DNA of 64,000 bases from Ampelomyces quisqualis (taxonomy: Eukaryota > Ascomycota > Dothideomycetes > Pleosporales > Phaeosphaeriaceae): the NCBI GenBank assembly GCA_018398575.1, contig JAGTXZ010000019.1, positions 2,418,001 through 2,482,000 on the forward strand, read 5' to 3'. The notes below the pieces were generated by a model. It ran no database searches. It saw only the letters and a program-made list of their open reading frames with translations, and was not told the origin of the DNA. The position numbers and the translations under genes were made by a program. Positions 44,286 to 55,367 of the stretch are shown piece after piece. Positions within the stretch are counted from its first letter, which is position 1; the number at the start of each line of letters is the position of its first letter.

Positions 44286-46147
44286 GGCTGAGGTGTCGTA
44301 CTGACGCACGCGCCGAGAAGCTGGCGAGCTAACAGGACAACGAAATCTCGGATGCGGTTACACAAGATGGTGGAGAGCTTGATCAGTTCACCCGTAGATG
44401 TACTGTATACAGTAGTTGAACTAGCGAATGGTATGACCTGGGACTGTCTACCTATCTAGGTGGAGATGGGCGACGTCGGTGCGGGGAAGATGGGATGGGT
44501 CTGGGGCAACATTGTAGATGTACATTACAAGCGACTTGCTCTGCCTGAGTCACTTTTAGCGGTGGGACGCTAAGCAGAGGCATGTAAATTGCGCAATATG
44601 GCTGTCAAATATCTTCGAGGACTACAGCATCTGAAGCGGCATCTCGTCACCAGTCGTCCGTTTGGGACAGATGATTCCCTGAGCTGATGCGCAACAAACT
44701 GCTGTACAAAGACACGCCCTTCAACGTCGACGGCACGAACTCACGCTACCGGCATGTGGATACGCTATGCCACTGGCTTATTCGCAAATTTTCTTTTCAG
44801 AGCTCACAAGATATTCGGAATCTTCCCACGGTATCTTGGTAGCAAATTCTCATCAAATTCGCCGCTATTGTACAGTTGAAATGACCTCAAGACCCTGCCA
44901 GGACACATATCGACCTCGACACAACCAGAAACACCTCAGCTTGCCATGTTCAGTGGGCATGCACGTGGACGCGCAATCGCATAAAAGGCGTTCGTAGGGC
45001 GTGCTGGAGGCGTCGACATTTATCTGCAGCAGCCAAATTGACCATTCACAGCTGGCATGGCACATGGGCCAACATCGCATGCGGCTAGTATTGCCATAAT
45101 GGGAGTATGCAAATCCGTTTACTGCAATACAGAATTACCAAGAAACACTCTTGGTGACTGACACCTTCCCTACGGCGAACGAAATCGGCACTGAAACGGA
45201 TGCGGTCTTCATAGAGCGTGCATTCGGTCGACGACATGCAGAAGAATGCACTATAGAGCTATTTACTTATGCGTCCGTTCGCTGCACAACAAACACTCCG
45301 ATCCCACTTGGGGTATTCATGACATTCGACCTTGCATCAAAACTACACACTATGGACGTCAGGGTAATGTATCACGAGATTTGGCTTCATCAAATGGAAA
45401 GGCCACCTGGGCTAGCAGTAGCTCATATCAAGTCATGCTCTGGACAGTCTGTCTACCTACAAAGTGTAGATAAACATTGCATTGGACATAGTAAGTCTCA
45501 GCGGAGCTTGCAAGGTTTTCTCAATATGCGAGAGGTGGACCCGTTGACCTGCGAGTCACCTCAGGTCTGTACTTCACCGATCGCAAATTATTGCTGGGCC
45601 ATTCGCTACGCTCACAAAGCACCTTTGCACGAGGAAGTAGCTCCACGCCCCAACTTCAGTAAAATAATATCTGCCCTCATTACCGTTTGAGCTAACTCAC
45701 ATCTGTCACTGACCACTGACAAAACACGGGGACAGTTTGGTGAGAGACATGGCAACCCAGCCTGATACACGCATAATATTATCTTCGACCTCGCCTGATG
45801 CTTAGTTGCAGACGTACTCGAAAACAAAATACCACGGCTCGTGAGGCTTCACAAAGTCTGAACCTTTCTCACCACTTTCTGGAACAATCGGTACCAGCCT
45901 CCTGACAAACTACGTAGGAATTCCTCTGTCATTGTGTCTTTACTCCGTGTACGTAAAATCAGCTCTTGAATTAGCTTGATGGGTTGAGATTGTTCATACT
46001 CAACATTCACAGTCTGGGACCGATACCACTAATTCACGCTCTAATCATCTCAACGTAAGGGAACACCAGAGTTTCACCAGCAAGAAGATACGGTAGCTCA
46101 CAGTACCATGGGACGGAGGACCCTTTTCGATTTGCGCATATACATTG
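44286..46147. other. Intergenic, no supported gene
   Basis: About 1.9 kb. A 179-codon open frame at 45151-45690 (+) lacks an early ATG and any similarity, so it is not called. The left end is the arrestin-like gene's promoter and the right end the MBOAT gene's promoter. Confidence 0.5.
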
Positions 46148-46154
46148 TATAAAA
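46148..46154 (+). promoter_or_regulatory. TATA box of the MBOAT gene
   Basis: TATAAAA lies 84 bp upstream of the ATG at 46238. It overlaps an in-frame ATG at 46154, which therefore cannot be in the transcript if this box is used. It supports the downstream start. Confidence 0.5.
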
Positions 46155-46237
46155 TGCGCCCAAAGCGTTGTGTTACTTCTCGCAACAGCAACGCTTCAGG
46201 GACAAAACAACCCGCACAGCGGTTTAAGACACACACC

Positions 46238-47527
46238 ATGGTAGCTTTCAGCAGTCCAGACCCCAAATTCATCTTGGGAGAAGTGTACACGTCCATGTCG
46301 ACTGGTTTGTGGGACAACCCCTTCTACGATGGTGCAGATTCCGAAAAGCCAATCTTGGCTACACTCGTAGCTTTCGCCTATGCGTTGTACATCCTCGCAT
46401 ACCCACCCAAATACCGAAAACTCAGTATCGCCCTCCTAGGCACTCCAGTCATCTTCGCCTTCTTACACCAACAAGCACTTGCCCCAAGCTACGTACTATG
46501 CGACACATTCGGACGCTTCCTGTATATCTGGCTCGCACACATGAGCTTCACAGTCACGATTCTTGAATGGACGCCGCCCATTATCAAAGAGAACGACGGA
46601 TGGAAGTCTCGACTCAAAGCCGCATACAAAGTCCTCTTTTGCATATCGCCCGAAGCCAACGACACCCAGCCACGCCACAACCACTCCCGCGCCTCATTCC
46701 TCCTCCGCCACGCGTGGAAAGCATCCTACCTCTTCTTCTTCCAATGCCTCTGGTGGGCCCTGATACGCCACTGCGTCACATCCACGCCCACCCACGGCGC
46801 CGACAAGGCGATTTTCTTCCGGCGTCTCCCAGAATCCCTCAATGCCGACGAACTCTGGCAGCGCTTCGACCAGACATTCAACTGGTGCATCATCAACATG
46901 TGCCTATACGAAGCATACCACTCCGTCTTCGCCATCTTCTTCGTCGGCCTGCATTTCGACGGCCCCGAAGAATGGTCCATGGCGCTATTCGGCTCCGTAG
47001 CACAAGCATGGAGCGTACGCCGCTACTGGGGCAAACATTGGCACAATTACATCTACGCGTCGTTTTCAGGACACACCAAAATCGTCACGCGGAAGTGGCT
47101 GCGCATGCGCCGCGGACACCTATCTACGCGCCTCGTGGAAAATACGATTGTGTTTGGCGTAAGCGGGCTCATGCATACGCTTGTGCGATCTTTTCAAGAC
47201 GACTACGGCGCTGGTGGCCATTGGTTCATCACGCTGTGGTATGTGGCGCAGATGGTCCCTATCGTCATCGAGGGCATCGTGCAGACAATCTACCGCGAGA
47301 AGAAAGAGGAGTTGGGGATCAAGGATTCCAAGGGCTTGAGGGTTGCGGAGAGAGTGGTGGGGTATATATGGGTCTTTGGGTTCAATTCGTGGAGTATTGC
47401 AAAGTATATCCACACGCGTAATGCGTGGATGGATAGGAATCTGCAGGAGAAGTATGAGAGGGAGTTTAAGGTATGGGAGGAGGGTGAGATTGGGAGATGG
47501 GATGACGGGGCGAGCGGAATGACGTGA
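46238..47527 (+). CDS. Wax-synthase-like MBOAT acyltransferase, 429 aa, single exon
   Basis: The start at 46238 has an ideal context (ACCATGG) and lies downstream of a TATA box; an in-frame ATG at 46154 overlaps that box. The protein is a multi-pass membrane protein. Hydrophobic segments include TLVAFAYALYILAYPP, LSIALLGTPVIFAFLHQQAL and FLYIWLAHMSFTVTILEW, with more near residues 165-270. The segments SVRRYWGKHWHNYIYASF and VFGVSGLMHTLVRSF are characteristic of the wax-synthase-like branch of the MBOAT family, and the His in SGLMH is the candidate catalytic residue. Relatives esterify long-chain alcohols, sterols or polyketide hydroxyls with acyl-CoA in the ER. No biosynthetic cluster surrounds it, so the acceptor is unknown. 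Confidence 0.85.
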   Translation: MVAFSSPDPKFILGEVYTSMSTGLWDNPFYDGADSEKPILATLVAFAYALYILAYPPKYRKLSIALLGTPVIFAFLHQQALAPSYVLCDTFGRFLYIWLAHMSFTVTILEWTPPIIKENDGWKSRLKAAYKVLFCISPEANDTQPRHNHSRASFLLRHAWKASYLFFFQCLWWALIRHCVTSTPTHGADKAIFFRRLPESLNADELWQRFDQTFNWCIINMCLYEAYHSVFAIFFVGLHFDGPEEWSMALFGSVAQAWSVRRYWGKHWHNYIYASFSGHTKIVTRKWLRMRRGHLSTRLVENTIVFGVSGLMHTLVRSFQDDYGAGGHWFITLWYVAQMVPIVIEGIVQTIYREKKEELGIKDSKGLRVAERVVGYIWVFGFNSWSIAKYIHTRNAWMDRNLQEKYEREFKVWEEGEIGRWDDGASGMT

Positions 47528-48203
47528 TGACTGGTTATCCTTAAGAGACGCATGATAGCAGTGAGTCCTCCAGCTTGCTTGTAGCGTCTGCTTTCCCTCG
47601 CCGTCTTCGCTTCTAATAGGTGCATTTAACCTCACGTGCTACGTCTCTCTTACTGTAGTAGCGCACAAGGGGTGATGTGTTGATTACCAAGTAGATTCAC
47701 GTCAAACACGTTGGTAGTCAAGAAGCTTTTCTGTACTCGGGTTAAGCTGTACCGCTTCCTAGCGCACACGAGCGCAATCGACTAAGATTGAGGACATGTT
47801 CTCGTACGCATGCGCCTGGAAGTGGTATACGTTGGCACAGGGTCATGCATGAATAGGATTAAAGTCGTTTCAGGATAATACGGTGTGTACACACAATCTT
47901 TCCTTCCAGAGAGCTACAAGTCTGCCGGTCACGATGACCACATCTGTACCCCACTCTTTCGGGTATATCGGCCCTCGGACACGTAGCACAGCAGCCACAA
48001 GAAGCTGAACACCAACGCGCCGAGACGGATACAACTTCCGTTGCCCAGCCACAAGAACAGTGGCGCCGTGGCGCAGACTTGCCACTGTCACGCATGCCAT
48101 GGCAAGGATGAGAAGGGCCCACAAATGCTTGGCAATGTCTTGGGTCGAAATGTCTCTCGGTAATCGCAATTTGAGGTTCATGTTTCGATCGTTCTGGACA
48201 GCC
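47528..48203. other. Intergenic between convergent genes
   Basis: A 103-codon minus frame (47870-48181) with an ATG and a hydrophobic run lies just after the FRG1-like stop. It has no similarity and is not called. Nothing else was seen. Confidence 0.45.
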
Positions 48204-49058
48204 TCACATCGAGGCGTACTTGTCGTGCGACGATTTGACTTTCATGTCAAGGGCGGTCTCGTGGAAGTTACCCTCTCGCCTAGACTTCTTCAACCTGCGG
48301 ACTTCATCGTCTGCCAATCTCCTGCCAATGAGCTCCTCCAGTTCCTTCTTGCTGATCTTCTCTTTCGCCTTCTCCTCTTTTGAGGCCTTGAGGCGAGGCT
48401 TGAAGCGTGCCTGCATGCGTACACGGAGGGTGGTGTTGAAGCTTATGGTCTCGACGTCACCGCGTATCTCGGGACCGCTCGTCGACGACTCGTCGACGCT
48501 GAGGAACAGATCGCGCGCAGTCTGCAACGAGAAAGCCGAGGGGTTGTCGGGTACGGGAATGACGATGAAGGACTCCTCAGGAGACATGGCTGTCGCATTT
48601 GCGCTCAATATGCCATATTTGTTACAGCTCAAGTATCTGCGTGACATTGTGAGAGCGAGAGACTGTGAGCAAGCTCACTCGACGTACCTTCCATGATGCC
48701 CTTTGAGACTGAGGCCTTCAGTGCCCGCGACGCGATTTGCGATGAAGACTTGCCTCACGTCATGTGGTTCTGCGGTCCCTAGGTCGCCCTCGACAACATT
48801 CTCAAGCGTGCTGGCAAAGACCTTGCCATTCGTGTCGCATGCTAGACAGCTCGGTGTGTCGGTGGGCAAGACGATCACAATGGGTCCGGATATATCGCTG
48901 GGCGCGTCGGCACTCACCCAAGAGTCGTCATCTTCGGTTCCTTCTGCTGCAGAGGCTGCAAGCGCTTTGGAGTTCGCGTCGTCGGCGTCGTAGGGCTCAG
49001 TCGCCCCCTTCTTCCTTTTGGTCTTCTTATCGCCCTTGAAGTGGAGGGCTTTTGGCAT
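48204..49058 (-). CDS. FRG1-like family protein, 267 aa, two exons
   Basis: Exons are 49058-48688 and 48636-48204 (51-nt intron, phase 2). The protein starts MPKALHFKGDKKTKRKKG, a Lys-rich stretch likely to direct it to the nucleus or nucleolus. The beta-trefoil (fascin-like) core includes GPIVIVLPTDTPSCLACDTN, EPHDVRQVFIANRVAG, GHHGRYLSCNKYGILSANA and ESFIVIPVPD. The C-terminal REGNFHETALDMKVKSSHDK closely matches the end of animal FRG1 proteins. FRG1 binds RNA and actin bundles and associates with spliceosomes and nucleoli in animals; the fungal role is poorly known. It is head to head with the oxygenase gene. Confidence 0.9.
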
Positions 49059-49297
49059 GTTGGCGGCTTTGGGCGTGCGCAGGCTCGGAATCGGTGGCCC
49101 GAAAGCCTGACTGCTCACGTGACCCGGCTGCGGCCGACGAACGGCCCAGAACAGGCAGGTGCGATGGGCTTCAAATACAGTCAACCTCCGAATTTGCATG
49201 CCTCGGTAGTAGTGATACAGACGCAAGAACTGTGCTCTTTGCGCAGATTCATTTCGTTCAGAGCAATAGCATTTGCGTCGTGCCGATTCGATCCATC
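49059..49297. promoter_or_regulatory. Bidirectional promoter, FRG1-like / 2OG oxygenase
   Basis: Only 239 bp separate the divergent start codons, so promoter elements must be shared or overlapping. A CACGTGACC motif lies at about 49115-49123, a possible bHLH E-box; its use is inferred. Confidence 0.45.
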
Positions 49298-50477
49298 ATG
49301 CCTGATACCATTGCTGCCGTAGCTCAAAGTGCAACTACCGTAGGGCTAGAAGACCTGCGGAATCGTAAGTACTTCCCCTGCATTTTTTTGGGCTTTCAAC
49401 TGAAATTCAATCAGAAAATGTCGAATTTTCTCTGCTTGAAGAAGCCTTTGGGCCTGCAAGCTTGGGTATAATTGTCGTCAAAGACTTGCCAACCAAGTTC
49501 CATGAATTGAGGCATCGGCTTCTATCATATTCGTCTGCTCTTGGGAATTTGTCGCCCGCAGAACTCGGTAGGTGCAATTCGAACCGATGGAATCATTCCC
49601 AAACACTTATGCATCAATAGAGAAGCTCGAGTCTCCAGCATCTAAATGGTTGGTAGGATGGTCCCGCGGAAAGGAGACGCTCAAAGACGGCCGCTACGAC
49701 ACGCTCAAAGGCTCCTACTACGTCAATTGTGCTTCGGGGTTCGAAGATAAACAAGAAGCCGTGGCTGAGAAATACCCTGGGTTTCCCGAGTATACGGCGC
49801 CCAACGTTTGGCCATCTGAAGAGCTGCTCCCGGGCTTTGAAGAGACATTCCGTGAGCTGTGTGCACTCATCATCGACATAGCCGTGTTGGTGGCCAGAGC
49901 ATGTGACAAGTATGCAGAGGCTAACATTGATGGCTACCAAGAGGGATACCTGGAGCATGTGGTCCAGACCAGTGTCTTCACCAAAGCGAGATTACTCCAC
50001 TACTTCCCAGGCCAGCAGCTGGCAAGTCCGACATGGAGCGATGCGGGTGGCAATGAAGACGACTGGTGCGCTACACATGTTGACCACGGGTGTCTTACTG
50101 GCCTGACGAGCGCCATGTTTGTGGACGAGGCTGCACACCCACCGGGTAGCGGCAGGGGCTTTGCGCCGCTCAAGGAGCTCGATCGCTCGCCTGATCCCAG
50201 AGCTGGCCTCTACATCCACTCACGGACGGGAGCGGTCACAAAGGTTAGCATTCCGCGAGACTGTCTCGCCTTCCAGACGGGCGAAGCTCTCGAGATCATC
50301 ACAAAGGGCAAGTTCAGAGCGGTACCCCACTTTGTTCGGGGCGCGAGGCCAGGAATCAGCGGTAAGGTAGCGAGAAACACGCTGGCTGTGTTTACTCAAC
50401 CCAACCTGTGGGACAGGCTGGACGAGGGTCGAGACTTTGCAGCGTTTGCCAAGGAGACTGTCGAGAGGAACCACTGA
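49298..50477 (+). CDS. 2-oxoglutarate/Fe(II)-dependent dioxygenase-like protein, 358 aa, three exons
   Basis: Exons are 49298-49364, 49415-49567 and 49621-50477 (introns 50 and 53 nt). The N-terminal part has FGPASLGIIVVKDLP, the typical opening of the isopenicillin-N-synthase-like fold. The iron triad can be placed at His226 and Asp228 (THVDHG) and His310 (VPHFVRG), with Arg313 as a candidate 2-oxoglutarate contact. The jelly-roll strands RLLHYFPGQQ and CLAFQTGEALEIITKGKFRA fit the family. Such enzymes hydroxylate or desaturate small molecules. No gene cluster points to a substrate, and its partner across the promoter is an FRG1-like gene, so it may be a general conserved enzyme rather than a secondary-metabolite one. 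Confidence 0.87.
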
Positions 50478-51121
50478 GGTTCCGCAGCGACTAGAGATGT
50501 GTACTCGGTACTCCGTAGTGTTGTCCTGATGTCATGCAAATGCGGCCTTGGACTGAGTTTCTCCATGTTTGAGAGCGAACCACTTTTCATCAACAGACAT
50601 GTCGCCGGTCCACACCGGCAAATTCGAGGCATCAAGGAGCGCCATACCATGGCTGCACACGTCTCTTGTGCTCATTGTCCTTCCCGGTGCCGGCATCCGT
50701 CTCCGAATCTTTCAACTAACAGCCACTCCCGCCAGACGGAGGCTGGAGGCTGGGGCTGCGCCTGTGCGGCGTCCAATGCCAAGTGTCTTCTTGTGAAACA
50801 AGGGGGGTGGACATGTCACCAGCCCAATCAGACGGCCAAGCATTGTCGTCCATCGCTTCCTCTATCTGCCAAGCTCTTTATTCGACTCACCCGTCTTCGC
50901 ATGGGGGACGCACCCTGGGGCCTGCCACTCGGCCCTGACCCTTCTTGTAAGTAGGACCAAGCCCGCCGCCTCTGGCTCCCAGACCTTGCCACGGCTGCCA
51001 CATCCGCTCTTTTGTAAATACCTGCTTTTCTGTCCCTTCTGCTTGTGGCTCTTCTGCGTGTGGCTACTTATTTGCCCAGCGTTGCGCCTCAGTCTGCCTG
51101 GCTCTCTGATTGACTGCCTGC
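50478..51121. other. Intergenic; TACTCCGTA motif at 50509-50517
   Basis: No gene was seen. One copy of the recurrent 9-mer lies 32 bp after the oxygenase stop codon. Confidence 0.5.
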
Positions 51122-52653
51122 ATGACCTTGCTTGACAAAGCCCTCTCGCCTGTCCGCGCCACAATCTCAGGCCTCACTCCTCACAAGTCCGACACCGCGC
51201 TAAACACCGCTTCTGCCAACATGTCCAACAATCGCCAAAATGTCACATGGGTAGAGGTGTGTTCAACTCTCCCATGTCCTTCTGCACATGCTGATTTGAC
51301 TTAGGGCGTGCGAGGAGTTGCTTCGTTCTGGGTTGTCGTCACACATCTCTGCCGAGCATGGGACTACAGTTTGTGGTCACCGCGTGACAGTCCAGATGCC
51401 ACACCACAGCTACTTCAACTCCCATTCCTACGTTTACCATGGCAGGGTCGCATCGGAGTCACCATGTTCGGTTTCCTCACAGGTTACGTTTGTGCAATCA
51501 AACCACTTCGACAGGCCAAGTCTGGGAACATTCCGGCTGCCTTCACGACACTGGGCAAATCTGCCTTCCGCCGACCGCCACGACTCATCATGCCTGCTAC
51601 GATTGCAATGTTTATTGCCTGGTTCTTTGCGCAGACTGGAGCGTTCGAGGTCGCACACTTGAGCGACTCCCACTGGTTCCAACACTCTGTCCCCAACAAC
51701 ATTGGCGGACTAGACACTGAGATCCCGCGCCTCATGAAGAACTTTCAGTCTGCGTGGTCGGGTGGCAACAACGAATACGATGATCACCAATGGGCCCTTC
51801 TACCTTTGCTCCAAGGCGCTTTCCTCATATACGTCCTCCTGTTTGTCACCGTCTTCATGAAGTTCCACATGCGTTTGTTCACGTGCTGCGTTTTGTTCCT
51901 CTGGTATTGGATGCGCACCAGTCCCGAGAAAGGTGAGCTAATCTGGTCATGTTTGTCCTCCCTATGTCTAACAGTCTTTCAGAAACCTTCGAATGCCAGT
52001 TCTTGTACGGAGTTATCCTTTGCGACCTCGGCTCTGAGAAGGGATTCCGTGACTTTGTCAACAGACATCCGAAGGCCCGCCGCACTGTTCTAACCACCCT
52101 GATTGTCCTTGGCTGGTACGTCGCCTGCTTCCCTGGAGAGCACTGGGAGTGGGCACTCTGGTCAAGGCAGCTCGAGACAATTGGACAATATCTTATTCCC
52201 AAGGGCGCAGCCAGCTACCCCAAGCGATTCACCGCGATTGGCTGGGACATGATAGTCACCGGTATTTGGTTGTCGCCTACACTTCAGAATATGTTCTCGA
52301 ATAAGATTTTCATGTGGGTCGGTCGCAACAGCTTTGCTGTATACCTTACTCACGGCACCGTCTTGAAGGTCGGTCTCGCACGACTGATCTACGGCTGGTC
52401 TACCAAGCCCTACTGGGTAGAGCAGCCCCCTGCCGAGGGAGAGGGCGAGGCCATCGTACACTACATACCGCGGTCCTCCAACTGGTTAGTCTGGGCTCTC
52501 GCGATCCCCACGTTTTTCGTCGTAGAATATTCCATTGCGCATCTCTGGACTACATATGTTGACTCGTACTGCGCAAAAGCTACCAAGTGGCTGGAGGATA
52601 CCATGTTTGAAAAGGACGAAGTCGAGAAGCACGGCGCCGGCGCAATAGCATAA
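51122..52653 (+). CDS. Acyltransferase 3 family membrane protein, 477 aa, three exons
   Basis: Exons are 51122-51256, 51305-51932 and 51983-52653 (introns 48 and 50 nt). An alternative start at 51221 (MSNNRQNVTW) would remove 33 residues. The core begins WVEGVRGVASFWVVVTHLCR, the family's opening G(L/V)RGxAxxxVxxxH with the conserved His. Membrane segments follow: RIGVTMFGFLTGYVCAI, LIMPATIAMFIAWFF, QGAFLIYVLLFVTVFMKFHM, VLTTLIVLGWYVACF, IFMWVGRNSFAVYLTHGTVL and LVWALAIPTFFVVEYSIAHL. Family members move acyl groups onto sugars, lipids or peptides at membranes (OatA, NolL and fungal relatives). The acceptor is not known. Confidence 0.87.
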
Positions 52654-55367
52654 GCTTCCACTGTCAGGGAGAGAAAGATATAGAAGCCGCAAGCAGCCCA
52701 CGGCAGCACGAATTCCGCTGCAAGATCCCCCATCCGCAATCATTGCATGTTAAAGAAACAATTTCATTTGTCACATCACACATCGCGAATACCATTGTGT
52801 CGCATTTTCCTGGCGTTGAACATACGGACAGGTCAAAGGAAACCTACCGCATCAGCTTAAAGCTTTGACGAGCAACTTTGTACATAGAGACTCGTCTAAG
52901 CCAACATAAGTAACTACGATCAAGAAACCATACATACAATAGATTGTATCCACCTCATGCGCTCTCCCGCTAACGTGGTGTACTCTTTTTCGGGTCCGCA
53001 TACCTCGCCCCTGGTAATTGACGTCACTGCGACCGCAGCATAAAAGCATACCCCTTCCAGCCCATGCTCCGCTCCACAACCCGCAAGAAATTGAACTCAA
53101 CTCCTCATTGTTACACAGGAGCTTGTTTCTCTTGCCCGCCCACCTCAGACGAAGATTCGGTATCCTGTAGCGTGAGCATTTCACACACCGGCAAACTTGC
53201 CCACACGATAGGCACATCCACGACTGATTTACGCCAAGACTGCATACCACGTTCCTACGCCCCACATTGACCCCCCCCCCCCACACACATACATGGCGCG
53301 CCCTTTCGTCGTGTGTAAGCACTAGCAATCTCGAATTGAAAATTCAATTCTTCTTCTAAGATGGCCTTGGATTCCCTACGCCTGGTCATGATGGGCGCTA
53401 GGAAGCCGCATGTACATGCGACGTCGGAATTCTCGTTGTGGGGCGATCATGATACATACTGTGGTATCAGGCAAAAGTACTCCATGTGGGTCATTCTCTT
53501 GGCCCGGTATCAAGCTATACTAACTTCAGATGAAACAGTATTATATACATTTCTCGAACCTTCAGCCAAGCCTAGTACTTTGTAAGGCCTCTACAAACAA
53601 AAGAGATTAGTGTCTCTACTTGCTCTGGGGAGAGTAGGGCTAGTCTGCCTGAGCGCTTCTAGGGAGTAGCTAGTACAGTAAGTGAGTACTGAACTTAATC
53701 AATACTGCCTCTATGTACTTGGCTATAAACTTCTGTGTATAGCCTACGTCGTGTAGTGCTCTAATAATAAGCCGTTTATCGCGTATAAGATATTAGTAAG
53801 AGGCCTGTTAGCGTTAGCAAACATTAAGTAGGTAGAGGTGTTTCTATTATTGTAGGATAAGGTGAGAGGTAGTTAAGGTAAAGGATTGTTGCCAGCAGGG
53901 CCAGGCAGAGCGTTGCATTTATGGCTTCAGGGGCTCATACGTTACTATACAAATTACTATAGATTAGCATGTAATATATGAGACTACAGTGCTTTCAATC
54001 TCTGGGTGCACGGTGCGGCTTAGGCCCCCACATAGAGTACTTTTGCCTTTGACCACAGTAGATTCCTTCATGACCCTGTTTCAGGGGTGGGCGTTGCCGC
54101 GCGGTCACGGTGCTTGAAAGGGAATGTGCTTGCGCGGCACGGCGGTATTTTGTGGGGGGGTATGCGGGCAGTCAGGGGGGCAGGAGGTGAGTGGACATAG
54201 GTATGGAGCAAGGGGTTGATGATGGATTGAGGTGGAAAAATCGAGGGGCGAGTTTCTACAACGACGCGTGTAGACAGTAGATACCAAGAGAATTAGAGTT
54301 TTTTATTTTTTTGCAACGTCTATGCTTGGGGTTCAATGTGCATTAGCACAAAGTTCTACTAACCGTATTATATACACACTTGTAAACCTATCAAACACAA
54401 TCGCATGCTGACTCTGCCGCAAGAAGACAGCGACAAGCATCAATGACATCGACCCCCCCTTTCCTTCCATCTCAAACCAGGGCATACCGTTCTTACTATT
54501 TATCCAAGCTACTTTGCTTACTTATACTTATACACTACGATTACACTCGCAGAGGTGCATTTAAACTCACGGGCGCTATCAGCAACGGTGCCCGGCGGTT
54601 TGCAGCGCAGCGCCACGGTGAGAAGATATAGCTAGAGGCAGAAAGCGCGCGGGCGGAGAGGGCTCCGAGTAGATAACATGACGTGTTGTTCACTTACCGT
54701 ACTGCGGCTTCTTACATACAAAGGAAAATAACTAGAGTGCTATAGGCTGTTTTGGAGGTGTTTCTTAAGCGCTGTTTTAAACGCCAAGTCCATGTTGATA
54801 AGCCCTTACCTAAGAGATTCTAACATAGCGTTTCTAGGTTACATAGCTAATATCAAAACCGCCTACACGCTTCAAGTAAGGCAGTTTATAAGGTGGTATA
54901 TACTGTAATAGACGTTCTTGGCACTATTTTTGGTGTTGCAAATAGGTGTTTTTGCTGTGATCAATATGATCTCGCGTTACTTTCTATAACAGGCAGCCTA
55001 AAAATGCTGCAATCTGCATTACAGCATTAAAAGTAACTCTACAAAAATAATATCACGATACTATCAACGCCTATATCTTAGCTTTAAAAAGTCACAAAGA
55101 TACGAGGTGAGCAGGTAGGAGGTGAGGTTAATTCAAGCAAGAAGGCTATAATTGTATAGGACTACTTTTTGGGTAGGAAACAGATTTATTCAGCATACAA
55201 TACTTCCGACTAGGGCCCTGGTCAATTTCCGTCGTGTGGGAAAACACGCAGTAGAAGGAGGGTTGTGGTTGGAATTTTGGACTTTTAGTCAGATTCATTA
55301 CTATTGCTACATGTAACAAGCCAGGGGTATCGCGAAAGATACATCAGCTCCACGACTACGAACTAGC
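52654..55367. other. Gene-free 2.7 kb, partly AT-rich and probably transposon-derived
   Basis: About 53590-54000 and 54690-55200 are richer in A and T than flanking genes and have no long frames, suggesting degraded repeats. No terminal repeats or domains were recognised. A run of 12 C lies at 53271-53282, and G-rich runs lie near 54150-54190. Confidence 0.5.
53271..53282. repeat. Poly-C tract
   Basis: Twelve consecutive C followed by an ACACACAT run. Confidence 0.9.

Noticed and set aside
45151..45690. 179-codon plus-strand open frame
   Set aside because: No ATG near its beginning, no similarity, composition unlike neighbouring genes.
46567..47421. 284-codon plus frame overlapping the MBOAT gene
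   Set aside because: Arg/His/Pro-rich shadow frame; the overlapping frame has the MBOAT motifs.
47870..48181. 103-codon minus frame directly after the FRG1-like stop
   Set aside because: It has an ATG and a hydrophobic run but no similarity, and it lies in the 3' region of another gene.
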